From the NCBI GenBank assembly GCA_003255065.1, contig QAOA01002080.1:345330-409329 (forward strand): a stretch of DNA of 64,000 nt, read 5' to 3'. The translations under genes and the position numbers were made by a program. Source of the stretch: Cercis canadensis. Taxonomy: Eukaryota > Streptophyta > Magnoliopsida > Fabales > Fabaceae. This document shows positions 51,100 to 64,000 of the stretch, piece after piece. Every line of letters starts with the position of its first letter. The stretch's first letter is position 1. The notes under the pieces are model-generated. The model was not told the origin of the DNA, did no database searches, and saw nothing but the letters and a program-made list of their open reading frames with translations.

Positions 51100-52155
51100 A
51101 CTTTGAAGTTTGAAAGGAAGTCTAGACGATCTGATGGACCAACTGATTTTGTCTTCTAGATAGGAATATGCATTGATGAGATGCATGTATCTGCATCTTC
51201 TCCTCTAAAAAACACGAGGCGACCACCCATTAACCTAATCCAAATGCTTCATTATACCAAGCAAGTGCTCTATTATTTTACTACAACTTGATCATCAAAC
51301 TGCAAATATTATAAACTTTTTAAATCATTTCACCCTTCTCTATCTTTCTTAATGATTATAACCGTATCCAATATAGATTCTCTTTCATCATCTATATTTT
51401 CCTTTATTTTTATTTATTTTTTGTCTTAGAATAATAGCTTTAATGAATTGCGTTAACATGTTGAAATTTTATTGATATGAGAACAAGGTTATGTCTAAAA
51501 TTAAGTTATTCCCTTTTCAATAGTGTAGAAAAAAATTTGAAAAAAAAAAAGAAAATTAATATATATAATTGCTTGTACAGACTGTAATTAAGAGAAATGG
51601 CAGTAGTAACAGGAAAAATTTTGATTTTTTAGAAGAAGAGAAAGAATATAATAATTAATAAGTATAATAGAGAGTATATTTAATAAGTTAATAAATAGGC
51701 AGAAAAAGAATGAAATAAAGGAAAAAAAGTTAATTGCTGCTGATTCTATATATCTAGTAGTAGTGCAATGGCAAGTCACTAGCTAGCTAATCCTCACTGA
51801 GAGTGGTATTCTGGTATGGTATATATAAGAAAATGATGAATGAATTCAGCATCTACGTTGTGTGGGGTTATCTAGTGAATAGGTGCAGCCTTGTTGCCCA
51901 GTTGGAGTTGCCCACGTTGATTCATTATTTGACTCACGTGCCTATATCATGCAACTTGCTTTTGCCCTTTCCATTTTAGTCATTGGACCACCCTTTAACC
52001 ATACAATTAATATATAGAATATTAAATGATAATAATCCAAAGACATCCTCCTTGCCCAATAATGTCATCTCCACTTTTCGTCAACTAATTCATTATTCAT
52101 TTCCAATTTTGAATTATTTGATTTCTTTATCTTTTGCTCGTTTCTATTCAATGGG
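51100..52155 (+). repeat. Duplicated upstream region of the ERF at 52259
   Basis: Partner of 36880-38157. Carries TTTGACTCACGTGCCTATA at 51928-51946, about 320 bases before the ATG. Confidence 0.7.
51928..51946 (+). promoter_or_regulatory. W-box/G-box composite element
   Basis: TTTGACTCACGTGCCTATA, preceded as at 37688 by AGTTGCCCACGTTG. Confidence 0.45.
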
Positions 52156-52163
52156 TATATAAA
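52156..52163 (+). promoter_or_regulatory. TATA box of ERF at 52259
   Basis: TATATAAA then GGGGG, about 100 bases before the ATG. Confidence 0.65.
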
Positions 52164-52258
52164 GGGGGTAACCACCTAAAGCTTTGTACAAACTTGGAAA
52201 GTAACAACAACACAGAAAAGAGATAATTTAGTTATATCATCTGCATTTTATTTCCTAT

Positions 52259-53068
52259 ATGGAGTTAGATTCTTGTTCTTCCCTCTTCCAATACCAAAGC
52301 CTTCAATGTGATAGTGAATCTGGGTATTTGCATTTTGATTCCAATATGGAATTAAATTCTTCCCTCTTCCAATACCAAAGCCTTCAATGCTCCCTTGAAA
52401 ATTCCTCTGTTTCTTCAGCAGAATCTGTGTTGTGGGACGACTTCTTTTTGTTCGACAATATTGACAACACCATTTCCTTTCCCGCTCCCTTCAACAAGGA
52501 ATCATCTTCGGAATACAATTCTTCATCCTCTGCTTCTGTGGGGGCTAGTGTTGAATCACAGGAAGTGTCCTCCAATTTTACAGGGACCCAAGTAAAAGAA
52601 TCAGCAGCAGAGGGAAGTAACAGAGAGAAGAGGCCGTACAGAGGGGTAAGAAGGAGGCCATGGGGGAAATTCGCAGCGGAGATAAGGGACTCCACAAGAA
52701 ATGGGGTTCGAGTGTGGATCGGAACATTTGACACGGCTGAGGCAGCAGCTTTGGCTTATGATCAAGCAGCTCTGTGCAGCAGGGGTTCACTGGCAGTGCT
52801 TAATTTTCCAGAGCAATTGGTGAGAGAGTCCCTTAAAGACATGCCAACTATAACTAATGCTTCCTCTTCGTCTACCTCACCTGTCTTAGCACTCAAGAGA
52901 AAGCACTCCTCGCGAAGAAACTCCAAAGCTACTATTACTACTACTAACAAAAAGACTAAACGCGATTCCGCTTCCAGGGTCTTACAAAATGCTAAAAATG
53001 TGCTGGTGTTGGAGGATTTGGGTGCTGATTATCTAGACCAACTTTTGAGTTGCACTTCTTACTGCTGA
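52259..53068 (+). CDS. ERF1B-like factor with a duplicated N-terminus (group IXc)
   Basis: Intact single-exon ERF of 269 residues, the longest of the cluster. The first 29 residues are extra compared with the sister at 38290. Residues 1-17 ([17 protein letters not shown]) repeat residues 30-44 ([15 protein letters not shown]). The bridge between them, [12 protein letters not shown], comes from bases 52308-52345, which match 38252-38289, the untranslated sequence just before the ATG of the sister. AP2 domain about 127-184, with [14 protein letters not shown] and [34 protein letters not shown], the basic KKTKR and the EDLL motif [16 protein letters not shown] follow. Translation could also start at Met30 (52346). 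Role as for the family: GCC-box activator. Confidence 0.93.
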   Translation: MELDSCSSLFQYQSLQCDSESGYLHFDSNMELNSSLFQYQSLQCSLENSSVSSAESVLWDDFFLFDNIDNTISFPAPFNKESSSEYNSSSSASVGASVESQEVSSNFTGTQVKESAAEGSNREKRPYRGVRRRPWGKFAAEIRDSTRNGVRVWIGTFDTAEAAALAYDQAALCSRGSLAVLNFPEQLVRESLKDMPTITNASSSSTSPVLALKRKHSSRRNSKATITTTNKKTKRDSASRVLQNAKNVLVLEDLGADYLDQLLSCTSYC

Positions 53069-53318
53069 AATTATTTATTCATCAATTTTGACTCTAATCA
53101 ATTCCTTCATCACTTTACTAATTAATCAAATTCTCATTTCTCTTAAGATAGATTTGTTCTCTTTTATTGATTTACCTCTCTCTTGTTATATACAACAAGT
53201 TTCAAGAAAAATCTTTGACAATGAAATGAATACTCAGAATTTGACTCCGTCTTCTGGCATTTGGTGGGGTGGAACTCTCCAATCTCCAATCTCCAATGAT
53301 GGAATAGGAAGTGCATAT
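53069..53318. other. 3' flank of ERF at 52259
   Basis: No separate gene seen. Confidence 0.5.
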
Positions 53319-53899
53319 CAGTGCAGGTTGTGCATCTAACCACCCACCATCTTCCTTCAAAATGTGCTCAAGTTTGTAAATTCACTATTAGACCCTATAC
53401 TTTGTTAAAATTTGTAATATAGTCCCTCTAATTCCAAATTAACAAATGTCATTTGTGTAGTTTTGAAATTCAGACAAATTAAATTAAACCGTTCAAATCT
53501 GAACAAAAAGTGATGACGTATTCATTAATATGAAAAGTAAAATTACTAAAAAATACATATCAAAGAGCTATGTCTTCCAACGATGGAGTGTTCTTTTATA
53601 CAAAGTATCANGTGCAGGTTGTGCATCTAACCACCATCTTCCTTCAAAATCTGCTCAAGTTTGTAAATTCACTATTAGACCCTTTACTTTGTTAAAATTT
53701 GTAATGTAGTCCCTCTAATTCCAAATTAACAAATGTCATTTGTGTAGTTTTGAAATTCAGACAAATTAAATTCAACCGTTCAAATCTGAACAAAAAGTGA
53801 TGACGTATTCATTAATATGAAAAGTAAAATTACTAAAAAATACATATCAAAGAGCTATGTCTTCCAACGATGGAGTGTTCTTTTATACGAAGTATCATG
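53319..53899. repeat. About 290-bp duplication across an N, probable assembly overlap
   Basis: GTGCAGGTTGTGCATCTAAC to ACGAAGTATCA (or ACAAAGTATCA) occurs on both sides of the N at 53611 with a few substitutions and small indels, as expected for two haplotype contigs. Confidence 0.8.
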
Positions 53900-56800
53900 T
53901 TTTAAAAGTTATGCATATAAGCTTGCTAATTTTCCATTGAATATTTAAACAATAACTCATTCTTTTCATAAATTTCACTTGATGCGAGAGAGAGTCACCT
54001 TAAAAATAACACCAAGTGCATGAGCATGTTGTTCATGGGTCGGGTTACTAGCTAAATCTGATGGGCCCGATGTGTAAGAGCTTAGCCCAGGTCCAATAAA
54101 TGGGACAATGGGCTCATTGCCTAATCCTAATTGCAAATAGAATATGGCAATCCTATGTGGCTATTCCCCACTTGACGTGAGTAACTAGCCCTGAGCCCAT
54201 AATGGGCAAATTGTTGGGCCTTCGGTGCAATAGCAAGCCCACCTTCCCTTAAACAACATTGAACTTAAACAGCGTTGCAGAGGGGAAAAGAGAAACGAGG
54301 AGTTGCTTTGCTTTGGTTTTTAAAAGATAAATGCCAATTTCACAGTAGCTGATGTGGCAAAATATGAACCACACAAAGAAGTTTAAATAGATTACGTTTG
54401 GTTTAGAATTTAACTTAACCGTCTCTCTACATTCGCTGCATAATGCTTTATCTGCTCAGTGCTCTGCTCACCCTAGGCATGTATAGTCCAATTACCATTA
54501 TTACTACAGTGGAGGCCACTAATAATAAGGATGTATAACTAATCTTTTCTGCTCTACAACACCAACACCAACACCAACACAAATAGTATTCAAAGTTTTA
54601 TTAGAATACTGCACATTCTAATTCATTTGAAAATATAGGAATTTCCTCGCAATTTCGGGAATACCATGTGCGCTTTTTAATTTGTTGGTTGGACTTGGAG
54701 TTGTTGTCTTGGACTTGGCTTATACACTAGCCTGCCATATAAGACAAATAGTGAGACAGACATTCCCTATTCGAATTCGATGGTGATAGTCGATAATTAA
54801 AGACAGAAGATTTCGTGCTCTAATTAACTATTCCGCTTCCAACTTCTTTTGAGAATTGAGTTTGGAATTGGATGGCTGTTTTCGCAGACAAATATATCAG
54901 TTAGTTCCTGGGCCCCCCATTATAATTCATATGATATGCCAAACATGTTCATATCTATCTATCTTTATGCCCCATTTTCTGACTTCTGACCATCAAACAC
55001 AAACACAGACCATTATAAAGTGTGAATGTTATCTAGACTGGTGATAATGAAAAATAATTAAAACAATAAGATATAATAACATTACTCGACAACACACACA
55101 TATAACAAAGCTTCACCGTTTAGAAAGACAGAATTCAGTGAATTTGATTTGTCTTATCAAAACAAGAGTCTTTAGGCTACCAAGATGCATGGAATATGCT
55201 TTAGCGTCTCAAAAATGGGAATCAAGCCCAGTGATAATTGGAGTTGATAAACGAAGAAAAGTGATAGGTAGGAACTGTTTACTGAAATGGAGGAGGACCT
55301 TTTATTGTTTCCCTTCTTCTCTCATTATGCTTCCCACTAAGCTATGGTGATGGTGCACTGCATCCGCAATACTGAAGAACCTAATCCAGACTTGATGTTT
55401 TATTTGGTGAAATTAAGAGGCACTTGAATAATGAATAATGAATATGAGGGATTGCAAAATCAAGGAAACCTCTTCTTTAAACTACGGCCCTCAAAAATGG
55501 ACACACATATTTCAATAGTTTTGCGTTAAAAGGGAAAAGCACATGGGGAGATACCATAGCTAGTGGGCATGGTGGACAATTTCAAGTCTCTGATTTTTAT
55601 GCAATATCCTTGCCTTTACAATTACACCACTTTCCTGCCCACTAATAACAGTCATCATTTTCCTCTTCTGATTTTTTTTTTTTTAAATAATAAGCTTAGT
55701 TTTTATAAGATTATATATATAGTATCACTAACTTTTATTACAATTAAGGATTATAATAAATAATTGTAAACGGTGGCGCTGATTGAGACTTATATAAACT
55801 TAACCGACTTAACTATTTCTCTGGTGATCACATCCTTCACCATTTCATCCCTGCCTTTTTGTGCGGATTTTAATATTTGAGAGCAGATTCCAATATTTCA
55901 GTTTTTTTTTTTTATTTTTTGAGGGAATAGTTTCAATTCTCTTTTTGGGCAGTAAAGTAGTAAGTTGATAAATAATGAGATTAAAAAGATTCGTAGTCCA
56001 AATTGCAAAGTAAGTATATCCCAAATTAATAGCCACAAATATCAGGACAAGACGCTGCGACTCGCAACTACATATAACATATTAGCTGTTTACATTTGTT
56101 TTGAATGGTTGCCAATCATCTTTATTCTTTACTCTCAGGGGAATATGTAAAAGGAAAGCAGTATTCCTCTGGCCATCATCCTCTTTAAAGGGTATCTCAC
56201 TTTCATTAAGTGGCTACCTTACCCTCCTCTGCTTCCATTTCTACTTTTCCATCACGTATATGTCAAGTTTCTTTGTTGCTTTCTTTTTCCTTAACTGAAT
56301 TAGTAAGATAAGAGCCGGAAGGAACAAGAAAGCAACACCAGGAAATAACAACCACAATGATTTGTGGCCCACTTCATATCTGCTTACCACAAGTCCCTTC
56401 TCCAGAACTTAATTAGAACGCGTATATGCAATGAATAACTCTTTCACCTATTTTGAAATTTATCTTTTAGCACATGCATTTCTTCATATCCTACCTATAT
56501 AGCATAGTATAGGTGCGATGACAAGGACAAATATTATGCTAATATATGTCAGATATAAAATTATTATTGAGCGTTCATCTAACAGCTTAAATTTTTATAT
56601 TGAATCAATTCGGTCAAGAGTTCAAATTTTTTAGCTCCTTTTTTTTTAATTAAATTAAAATTTTAGCACAATATATAATTAAGTGAGTATGTGTTTTGTC
56701 CACGCTTTAAGTCCAAAATTTTTTTACATATAAAAGCGTATTAGATATAAAAAATTATTTATGAGCGTTCACCTAAAAGTTTAACCTTTTAAGTTGAATG

Positions 56801-57916
56801 AGTTGATTTTACTCTTTTTTATTTTTTTTTGTGTGAAAAAACTATAATATTTCATATAATCAATAGAAAAACACTCTACCGAGTATTCTCTTATTGCCTT
56901 TCAGTGCATAGCAAGCACATGCTAGCTAGACTAGTTTATTCTAATTAGTCAGCCAAGCAGATTAATTATATCATTATACTCACATGATCATAAATATTGC
57001 CAGAATATTAGGAAGTTGTCATCATTTTAATTTTTTATTTTGGGTGTGTGTGTGAAGTCACTATCTACTTTAAATAAACAAAATAACATTACTTGTTCTC
57101 ATAATTACAACAACTTTCAATGAACAAGGAATTACTTGAATTTTCTAGTAAAAGCAGCTCCTTGTAGTGTAGCTTTAAGAAAGAGAAGGGCAGTGATTTG
57201 AAAAGAAAAATAGTCCACTGATAGTGGTGGAGTGGGCGTGTGATTTGTAGTACCCCTAATATGCTTCATATTTTATATGCCAGAAAGCAGATCCTAATGA
57301 CGTTAGGGTCATTGATTAATCTCCATTCTCCAGTGATTTCTGGAGGCAGGCTAATTAATTTATAAATTATAACGCATTTTCTTCTTATTAATATTAATCT
57401 TTGATTCCTAGTAAAGACCTATTTAGTTTTATCAATTATTAGAATATAATTTGATCACCGAGAGGATGCTGCGACGCGCGAACTCGTCAAGCCAGCCTTT
57501 GGAAGCGTGAGGAGCACCAAAGATGACGGATTCATGTGAATTATTTAATTAATTGGCGTTGTCCATTGCGAAACTTGTTAATCATTCCCTCTTTGACTTC
57601 GGAAGAGTTATTTCTGACTTTTCCTCTCAAATAAAAAATAATATTTTTTTGCATTTATTTCATAACTATCACCATCAAGTGTAAAAATTTAGTGGAGATA
57701 GAAGAGTAATTAAACTAGCTTGGCCGACCAATATATTATCATCCTCTTGTGTGGTTAGGACTTTTGATGCATAATTATTGCCAAAAGCGATCATTTTTTT
57801 TTTCTATTTTGATAAAGATTTTAAATTTAAATATAAAATTTATAAATTTTGAGAACAATTTCAATATCATTCAGTTATAAATAGTTTAATTGTCAAAAAG
57901 TGATGTTAAATAATAA
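53900..57916. other. Gene-poor region
   Basis: I see no supported gene. Short open stretches (for example 55138-55350) carry no familiar motif. A word of about 40 bases, GATATAAAA...GAGCGTTCA(C/T)CTAA, occurs twice (56551-56590 and 56743-56782), perhaps remnants of one element. Confidence 0.5.
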
Positions 57917-58452
57917 GTTTAATTATAATTTTGGTTCTCATATTTTAACAACTTAAAGTTTTTTGTCATTCTTGCTTAAAATTAAATAATTTAATTTTTT
58001 TATATTCATAAAATGTGTAATTTTAATCATTTTGTCTTTAAGCTAAACCTTTTTAGGTTTATTTCAAATTTTGTCTTTAATCTTATCTTTCAAATTGAAG
58101 AGTTACGTCTTATGAACCTCTCCACAAAATTTTAGCTTAATTTAACAGTGAAAGAATATAGATATATGACTAGATAAAAAAAATTTATTTTGATATTTTG
58201 GATTGAGTCTCACCGTTAGATCAAATTAAAATTTTATTAAGAGATTTACAAAAAGTAAATATTCAATCTGAACGGTGAAATTGTAGATTAAAAAATTTTA
58301 CACTTTAAAATAAATCTTAAAAATTTTGGTTCAAAAATAGAATAATTAAAATTATATATTTTATAAATATAAAAAAATTAAATTATTTATTTTTTAAAAA
58401 AATGGCAAAAAAAGTAAATTATTAAAATCGAGAATCAAATTTGTAATTAAAC
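57917..58452. mobile_element. Foldback MITE of about 535 bp
   Basis: The left arm from GTTTAATTATAATTTTGGTT and the right arm, read in reverse complement, align over most of 200 bases (AATAATTTAATTTTTTTATA is shared). No frame. Target duplication not clear. Confidence 0.65.
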
Positions 58453-58847
58453 CTAACTAATACTAGTAATTTCAACTCGTTGTTGACTTACGACTATTCG
58501 TGTCGGGATGTTTCAAAATCGAGTTTGACATTATTATATTATTATTTTTTGGTTACCGACATTATTATATTATGTGAAGTATGGAAATGGAAATGGAATG
58601 AATGGGTGAAGAGGCTGTCCTAATCTAAGGTTGAAATAAAACAGGAATTACTTTAAGTCAACGTCTTGCCCACACGTGGAAGCATTCAAGTCAATCTGAA
58701 CCAACAACGCCAACTTAGCAAGTATCGAAGGAACTAGGATGCCAGGGTCCGTTTGGAACAAAAAATTAAAAAGGAAGGGTACCCTGTGCAGCCGTCAACT
58801 ACCCACTCGACATTTTAATTTTCAAATGAAATAAAGGTCTCTTACAT
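58453..58847. other. Intergenic DNA
   Basis: No gene seen. Confidence 0.5.
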
Positions 58848-59107
58848 GAGTCATTCTTCTGAATAGTGCGGCACTCTACTATCGATTTTAAAGGGGTGAA
58901 AATGCTTTTCATACACAGTTAAAAAAAAAAATTTAAAAGTACGACATTCTACATAAGCTCTAATAGAAATTCGACACTTAATTATTTGTCCAAAATGAGA
59001 CACTCAACAGAAAAAAAAANAAAACTGCCATAGTTAAGGAAATTGTTTCAAATGTGCGGTAGATGTGTAAATAATTTCCAAATCTGCATTATTCAGAAGA
59101 ATGACTC
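58848..59107. mobile_element. MITE of about 260 bp
   Basis: GAGTCATTCTTCTGAATAGT at 58848-58867 and its inverse ending at 59107 differ at a single base over 22 positions. The N at 59020 lies in an A run inside it. No coding capacity. Confidence 0.7.
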
Positions 59108-60929
59108 AAAAGCCACATCTTCTCTTGTTTTTGCAGGAATATAATATACCTTCCAAGTACCGTAATTGGCCTTACCTTATCTTGTTAAAGAGGGATATTT
59201 TAGAAATTAACTCTTTAGTTTCAATTCTAAGTGTAATTTAATAAAGAGAAATTTAAGTAGTTTATAGGAGTTTTTAGGTTCATTTTAACCAAAGGAAAAA
59301 CCACCATGAGATCATGATAATTAACCAACCTTATGTCTTGATCGGGTTTCTTAATCCGAACTTGAGAAATTTAAATGTGAGAAAGTTGTCATTAACCTAG
59401 TAAAACGACCATGATAGAAGTCAGAATCAAGCTTCGGCAATAACTCTTCCATGAAGAAAGAAATCACATCAAGGAGTACTAGAGAAATTATAGAGTATTG
59501 AAATAGCCTTTACATGGTTAAGAAATGAATTTGGATGCATAAAAACTAAGACGAAATTCACTCTAAACTCATGTAAACCTTTTTCTATAGCTCAAGTGTT
59601 TCTAGTTTCTAGCTACACTACCTGCAATTCTTAAAAGAGGTATAAACCTATCACTTTTTTATATTATATACGTACTGCAAAGCAGATAGGGTTTTCGAGG
59701 GCCATAGGCTTGTAGCTACCTATTGTATATCACTCTCAAGAGAGTCAGAAGAGAGCCCCACCCTATGGCACCATTATTCTCTTTATACTCGTAATAAGTG
59801 AAACTTTGAAGACTTTTTGCGTATTAATTAGAAGGGTAAATTAACTTTCAAGAGGGTCGTTTTCAAAGAGCAAATCAATTGGACAGCGTAACCATTATTC
59901 AAAAAGACAAGAAGGAAACAATTATTGAGTGGGAATCAAAGACTTTTAGATCCAAAGATAAACCATAGGGAAATTAATTTTGCATTTTAGTCTTTGTGGT
60001 GAAGAATTCAGAGGCCAACATACATCACGGTAAAAGTTGCTTCACGTCTATGCTTATGTTTGTTTCCACTTTTAGGAGAGAATTGTATGAGACTTTCGTC
60101 CAGTCAAGGGCGACTAGTACCAAATCAAAGTAGGTATGTAAGCTATTGGAGGATTAATGGTGTGCTACACAATGACTTTCCACAAACAAAATAATAAAGA
60201 AATCAAGCATAATTGTTATGTAATTTAGAAGACTATCCAAAAAATTTCTTGGAAAATAAGTTTGTAGATTCTGTTTGCCAAGAAGAAACATCTTTCTCTG
60301 TCCTTCTTCTTATTATTTTATCTACGTAAACAACTATCGCTCTAGTTAGGTTTAATTGTTAGTTACGTGTTATGAAGTTTCAGTGCTAGTGCATGATAAT
60401 TCGTGACACACAAAATCCATATTTTAATAAGTCATTGGTGGGTATGGTTTTTGTTACCATTAACGAAGCCATCCCTTTTCTTTGAAATGAAATGGTGGTT
60501 TCTTTTCTTTTCCATTACCTTGTTTATTGGGTTAAGACCCGAAGAAGTTGGAATTGAAGAAGACTTTTGTGCAACACTTCTAAGATGTGGAATGCTAGTC
60601 TCTAGACTAGCTCCACATTCATTTCTTCTCCATTGTATGTGTGTATATTATCACGGAGTAGTACACTTTCAGAGAAACTTCATGTTTGAAACCAGCTAAT
60701 CACATCTTAAAGACTCATAATTAAATCTTGACTGTTGACCTAATTGGATAGAGAAATGTTAAACCCATTACTACATACTTTATCACAGTCTTAAAAGCTC
60801 TTAGAAGTATACAAAGAGTTGATTTAAAGGGGCAAAAAAAAAAAAATCCATACAGTAGTGTAGTAAGAGATGGATTAAAATGTTTTGTTTTTCTTTTGCC
60901 ACAAGAAAATGTGTATTTTTCAATTGAAC
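59108..60929. other. Gene-poor region
   Basis: I see no gene or clear repeat. An open stretch at 60403-60699 has no familiar motif. Confidence 0.5.
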
Positions 60930-61138
60930 AAAATTCCAACGGTTAACATTTTGTAAAAATTCCAACAATATTTTTCATTGAAATAATTTTTTTCTCTACC
61001 CGAATTTCAAAAATATTTTTCCATTGAAATTTCATAATTTCAACGACCAATTTTTTGTTGGAATTCAAATTCCAACAGAAATTAACAAAATTCTAACATA
61101 AAATTTTTGTTGGAATCTCTAGTCTTTTTCTTGTAGTG
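60930..61138. mobile_element. CACTA-type transposon end
   Basis: On the minus strand the end reads CACTACAAGAAAAAGACT, the common CACTA/En-Spm terminus, followed inward by repeated TTCCAAC/GTTGGAA words as in subterminal repeats. Only this end is found; the left boundary is arbitrary and no transposase is visible, so it is a fragment or a deleted element. Confidence 0.6.
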
Positions 61139-61865
61139 TGCATCATATTACAACTTTCGGGTTTAAACCTAGTGGGTAGATTAGAGGGAAAATTGCTCCC
61201 ATCCAAGGTTTTCCACGACTTGTTACTAAGTAGCAGAAGATACAAATGATGAAATTGAAAATTTATTTTCATTTCTTTAAATTTTAAGAAATAAATCATG
61301 CAAGAAGCGGATTAAAGTGTAATGAAAATGCTAAATTTACAATTCACAATATTATTTCTATTTGTAAACATGTAATTTCTTTTGGTGTATTATATTATAA
61401 CATCATACAGGAGATAAAAATGAATATTACAAAAGATTAAAAAAAAAAACCATTTGCAATATATGCTATATCTTTAAAGCTTTCGAGTAAGATGAGCTGG
61501 GAAGAACACATTCAATTGAGTCTGATTTCTAAATTGATGTGGTGGAAAGACTTTTAGTGAAGATAATAGTCAATTGATCTTGACCAAAAAGCCAAATCAT
61601 GAATGTCACCATCCCAATTGAAAAACTTAAAATTGTTAGGAGAATGCTTTTTGAGCTTAACCCGTAGACAAAGCAGAAATCTAAAAAAAAAAAAAAAAAA
61701 AAAATTTATTTGAATGCCATGCTAAGTAGTTCTTTTATTTATTTATTGTACCTTAATTTTCACTTTGCTACTTGAAGATGGTCTTTCTTGGGAGCATGGA
61801 TATGTTGGCACACTTTCATCCTAATTGGAAAACTTAGAACAATTGTTTCTATTTGACTCAAATAT
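61139..61865. other. Intergenic DNA
   Basis: No gene. A long A run at 61683-61703. Confidence 0.5.
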
Positions 61866-62130
61866 TATTAGATAGTTACTTCGTTAATAGTTTTAATTAA
61901 TTAGCTTTCAGTATAAGTTGGACTAACAGAGTTAGTTAGTAAGTTAGCTTAGCTGGATTAGTTAGTTAGCTTTACCTCAATGTGATTGGTTGATGGTTAT
62001 TTACACGTCAACATAGTTTCCTTATATATTTACTATTGTGCAGTTTTGTATTCATTCAATTCAGTTCATCTTCAATACATGAGATATTTCTCTCTTCGGC
62101 TTTTTCCTCTTGGTCATCATTGACTCAATA
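61866..62130 (+). repeat. 5' LTR of second copia element (265 bp)
   Basis: The end is fixed by the adjoining primer-binding site; the start is inferred from TATTAG by analogy with the first element. Confidence 0.65.
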
Positions 62131-62217
62131 TGGTATCAGAGCGAAATCGCTCTTCCGTTTCTGTTCGTTGAAGTTTCGATTGCATCGTACTTCCTCTGTT
62201 TTCTTTTCAACTCATTA

Positions 62218-64000
62218 ATGGCGAATTCCACCATTGATGATGCTGCAAGTCCAATGTTTCTTCACCACTTGGATTCTCCAGGTCCCATTCTGGTGTCGCA
62301 AGTCCTTACTGGCGACAATTACAATTCATGGCATCGAGCCATGCGCATGGCCTTGATGGCCAAGAACAAGCTTGGCTTCGTTGATGGATCACTGCAGGTT
62401 CCTGATGCAAGCAATGTTCATCTTTCGTTAGCTTGGCAACGTAACAACAACATTGTTGCTTCTTGGTTGCTTAATTCAGTATCAAAAGAAATCACTGCTA
62501 GCGTGATCTATTTTGCAACTGCAACTGATATTTGGAGAGATCTTCAAGAACGATATCAGTAACAAAATGGCCCAAGAATTTTCCAACTTAAGAAAGAATT
62601 GGTCAATCTTTCTCAAGGATCGATGACAGTGGGACAATACTTCACCAAGCTAAAAGGAATTTGGGAAGAACTTGGTGAATATCGTCCTGTCTGTCAATGC
62701 AATTGCGGAGGTGCAAGGCCAGTAGTTGAACATCTGCTGGAAGAACATGTTCTGTGTTTTTTGATGGGCTAAACGACTCTTACTCACATATCAGGGGCCA
62801 AATCCTGTTAATGGATCCATTTCCCCCAATTAATAAGGTGTTTTCGTTAGTAATTCAAGAAGAAAAGCAATAAGAAATTGGTACTCTCTTCAATCCATCT
62901 GAGTCACAAGCTGCATATGCAGTCACAAACTCATCTTCAAGGAATAATTCTGATGGCAAGCAGCGATATATCAAGAAAGACAGGCCTTTATGTGCTCACT
63001 GTGGTGTTCTTGGACACATGAAGGATAGATGTTATAAACTTCATGGTTATCCTCCAGGTTACAAGAAAGGCAGACAGGCAGGCCATGTAAATCAACTCTC
63101 TCATGTGTATCAACCTCAATCTATGGAACCTTCTCTGGAAATGACCTTGCAACAGTATCAACAGTTGATACATTTGCTTCAAACTCAGTTGTCACAAGCT
63201 GCTATACCTGATATGGACAATCCTATCGAGCCAACTCATACTGGTATGGTTCTTTCCACCATTAATACCACTTTTATTGTTCATTCTGACTCCTGGATTA
63301 TTGATTCAGGAGCAACATCACATGTCTGTCGATCTCTCAATTCTTTTGCTTCTTACAAACACCTAAAGAATCACTTTGTCACTCTTCCAAATAACTCACG
63401 AGTCTCAGTCTCAGCTATTGGCACAGTACATTTGTCACCAGAATTGATATTGCATAAAGTCCTTTATATTCCTAAATTCCATGTTAACCTCATATCAGTA
63501 ACTTCCTTGTTAATAAATTCACAATTAACAGTCACTTTTCACAATGATTCCTTCCAAATCTAGGATCTCAACAGATCGAGGATGATTGGCAGGGGTGATC
63601 TGTGCAAAAGGTTATACATTTACCAAGCTACTTTGGTTAATCAACAAGGTTTTGCTGATATAGGAAGCATCCATGCTGTCAACAAGTCCTTATCTAATTC
63701 TGTTGTAGCACATTCTTCTGTTTTTCCATCTTTCAATAATTCAAATTGTAGTACCACTTTATCAAATTCTAGTCATGCTGATTTGTGGCACACTAGATTA
63801 GGTCACTTGTCTGATAAAGTTTTGAAACTTATTAGTAATAAAGTTCCTTTTTTTGTTCCAATGCATTATTCTTCGCATAGTTGTCAAATTTGTCCTCTTT
63901 CAAAACTTAGAAGGCTCTCTTTTCCATCCTCTAATACTGTGACCACTGCTCCTTTTGACCTCATACACTGTGACATTTGGGGTCCTTATCATCACCCCAC
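62218..64000 (+). pseudogene. Copia gag-pol, multiply broken, partial
   Basis: From the ATG at 62218 the gag reads ILVSQVLTGDNYNSW and DGSLQVPDASN, like the first element. It is interrupted by TAA at 62560-62562, a one-base deletion near 62770, a further stop at about 62870, and TAG at 63561-63563. Between these the zinc knuckle CAHCGVLGHMKDRC (near 62994), the protease WIIDSGATSHVC (near 63295) and the start of integrase (LIHCDIWGPY, near 63960) are readable. It is more damaged than the element at 30476 and would not be active. The right part lies outside the window. Confidence 0.88.

Larger units (their letters stand above)
61866..64000 (+). mobile_element. Second Ty1/copia element, same family, cut by the window edge
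   Basis: LTR 61866-62130 (starts TATTAG, ends CAATA), primer-binding site TGGTATCAGAGC at 62131-62142, then a gag-pol region closely related to that at 30806. The LTR ends again look like TATT...AATA, supporting the unusual termini of the family. The 3' half lies outside, so no target duplication can be checked. Confidence 0.85.

Noticed and set aside
60403-60699. 98-codon hydrophobic frame
   Set aside because: Biased T-rich composition explains the hydrophobic residues; no domain or promoter support.

Overview
The window is nuclear DNA of a eudicot plant. It is AT-rich, with ERF transcription factors, two Ty1/copia retrotransposons primed by initiator tRNA-Met, several DNA transposons, and long gene-poor intervals. 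I cannot name the species from the sequence. It is a scaffold from a draft assembly. One 24-base N gap (2601-2624) and about eleven isolated single N bases mark contig joins, and several of these are flanked by near-identical sequence on both sides, so some apparent tandem duplications are probably unmerged overlaps or two haplotypes.

The main content is a tandem cluster of group IXc (ERF1/ERF15/ORA59 and ERF095/ERF098-like) ethylene-response factors. There are ten loci in 53 kb. Eight are ERF1B-like on the + strand: 1506, the dead copy 4989, 6478, 17537, 20819, 38290, 40190 and 52259. Two are short ERF098-like genes on the - strand, starting at 27403 and 48193. All are single-exon, with one AP2/ERF domain; every intact copy ends in an EDLL-type activation motif. 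The 1506 copy has lost that motif. The 52259 copy has a duplicated N-terminus made partly from DNA that is non-coding in its sister at 38290.

Between the ERFs lies a second repeated component: four copies of an intron-rich, minus-strand, transcript-like unit with no long ORF (about 8.1-10.95, 11.0-12.6, 21.7-24.25 and 41.3-44.05 kb). Each has a conserved putative promoter block, and three have further conserved upstream blocks. The order ERF1B-like (+), this unit (-), ERF098-like (-) occurs twice (20.8-27.4 and 40.2-48.2 kb), so the cluster seems to have grown by duplication of a multi-gene segment.

At 29.76-36.07 kb a terminal-inverted-repeat transposon with a TAA target duplication carries exons 3 and 4 of an ACC oxidase gene. 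A copia element with unusual LTR ends is nested in the captured intron. The scaffold join at 35241 appears to place a full-length-element haplotype next to a solo-LTR haplotype. From 53 kb to 61.8 kb I see no gene, only foldback elements and a CACTA end. A second copia element of the same family starts at 61866 and runs off the right edge. A broken IRX15-like (DUF579) fragment lies at 18.73-19.04 kb.

In function, the intact ERFs would bind GCC-box promoters and activate jasmonate/ethylene defence genes (known for the family). How the individual copies differ here is inference.
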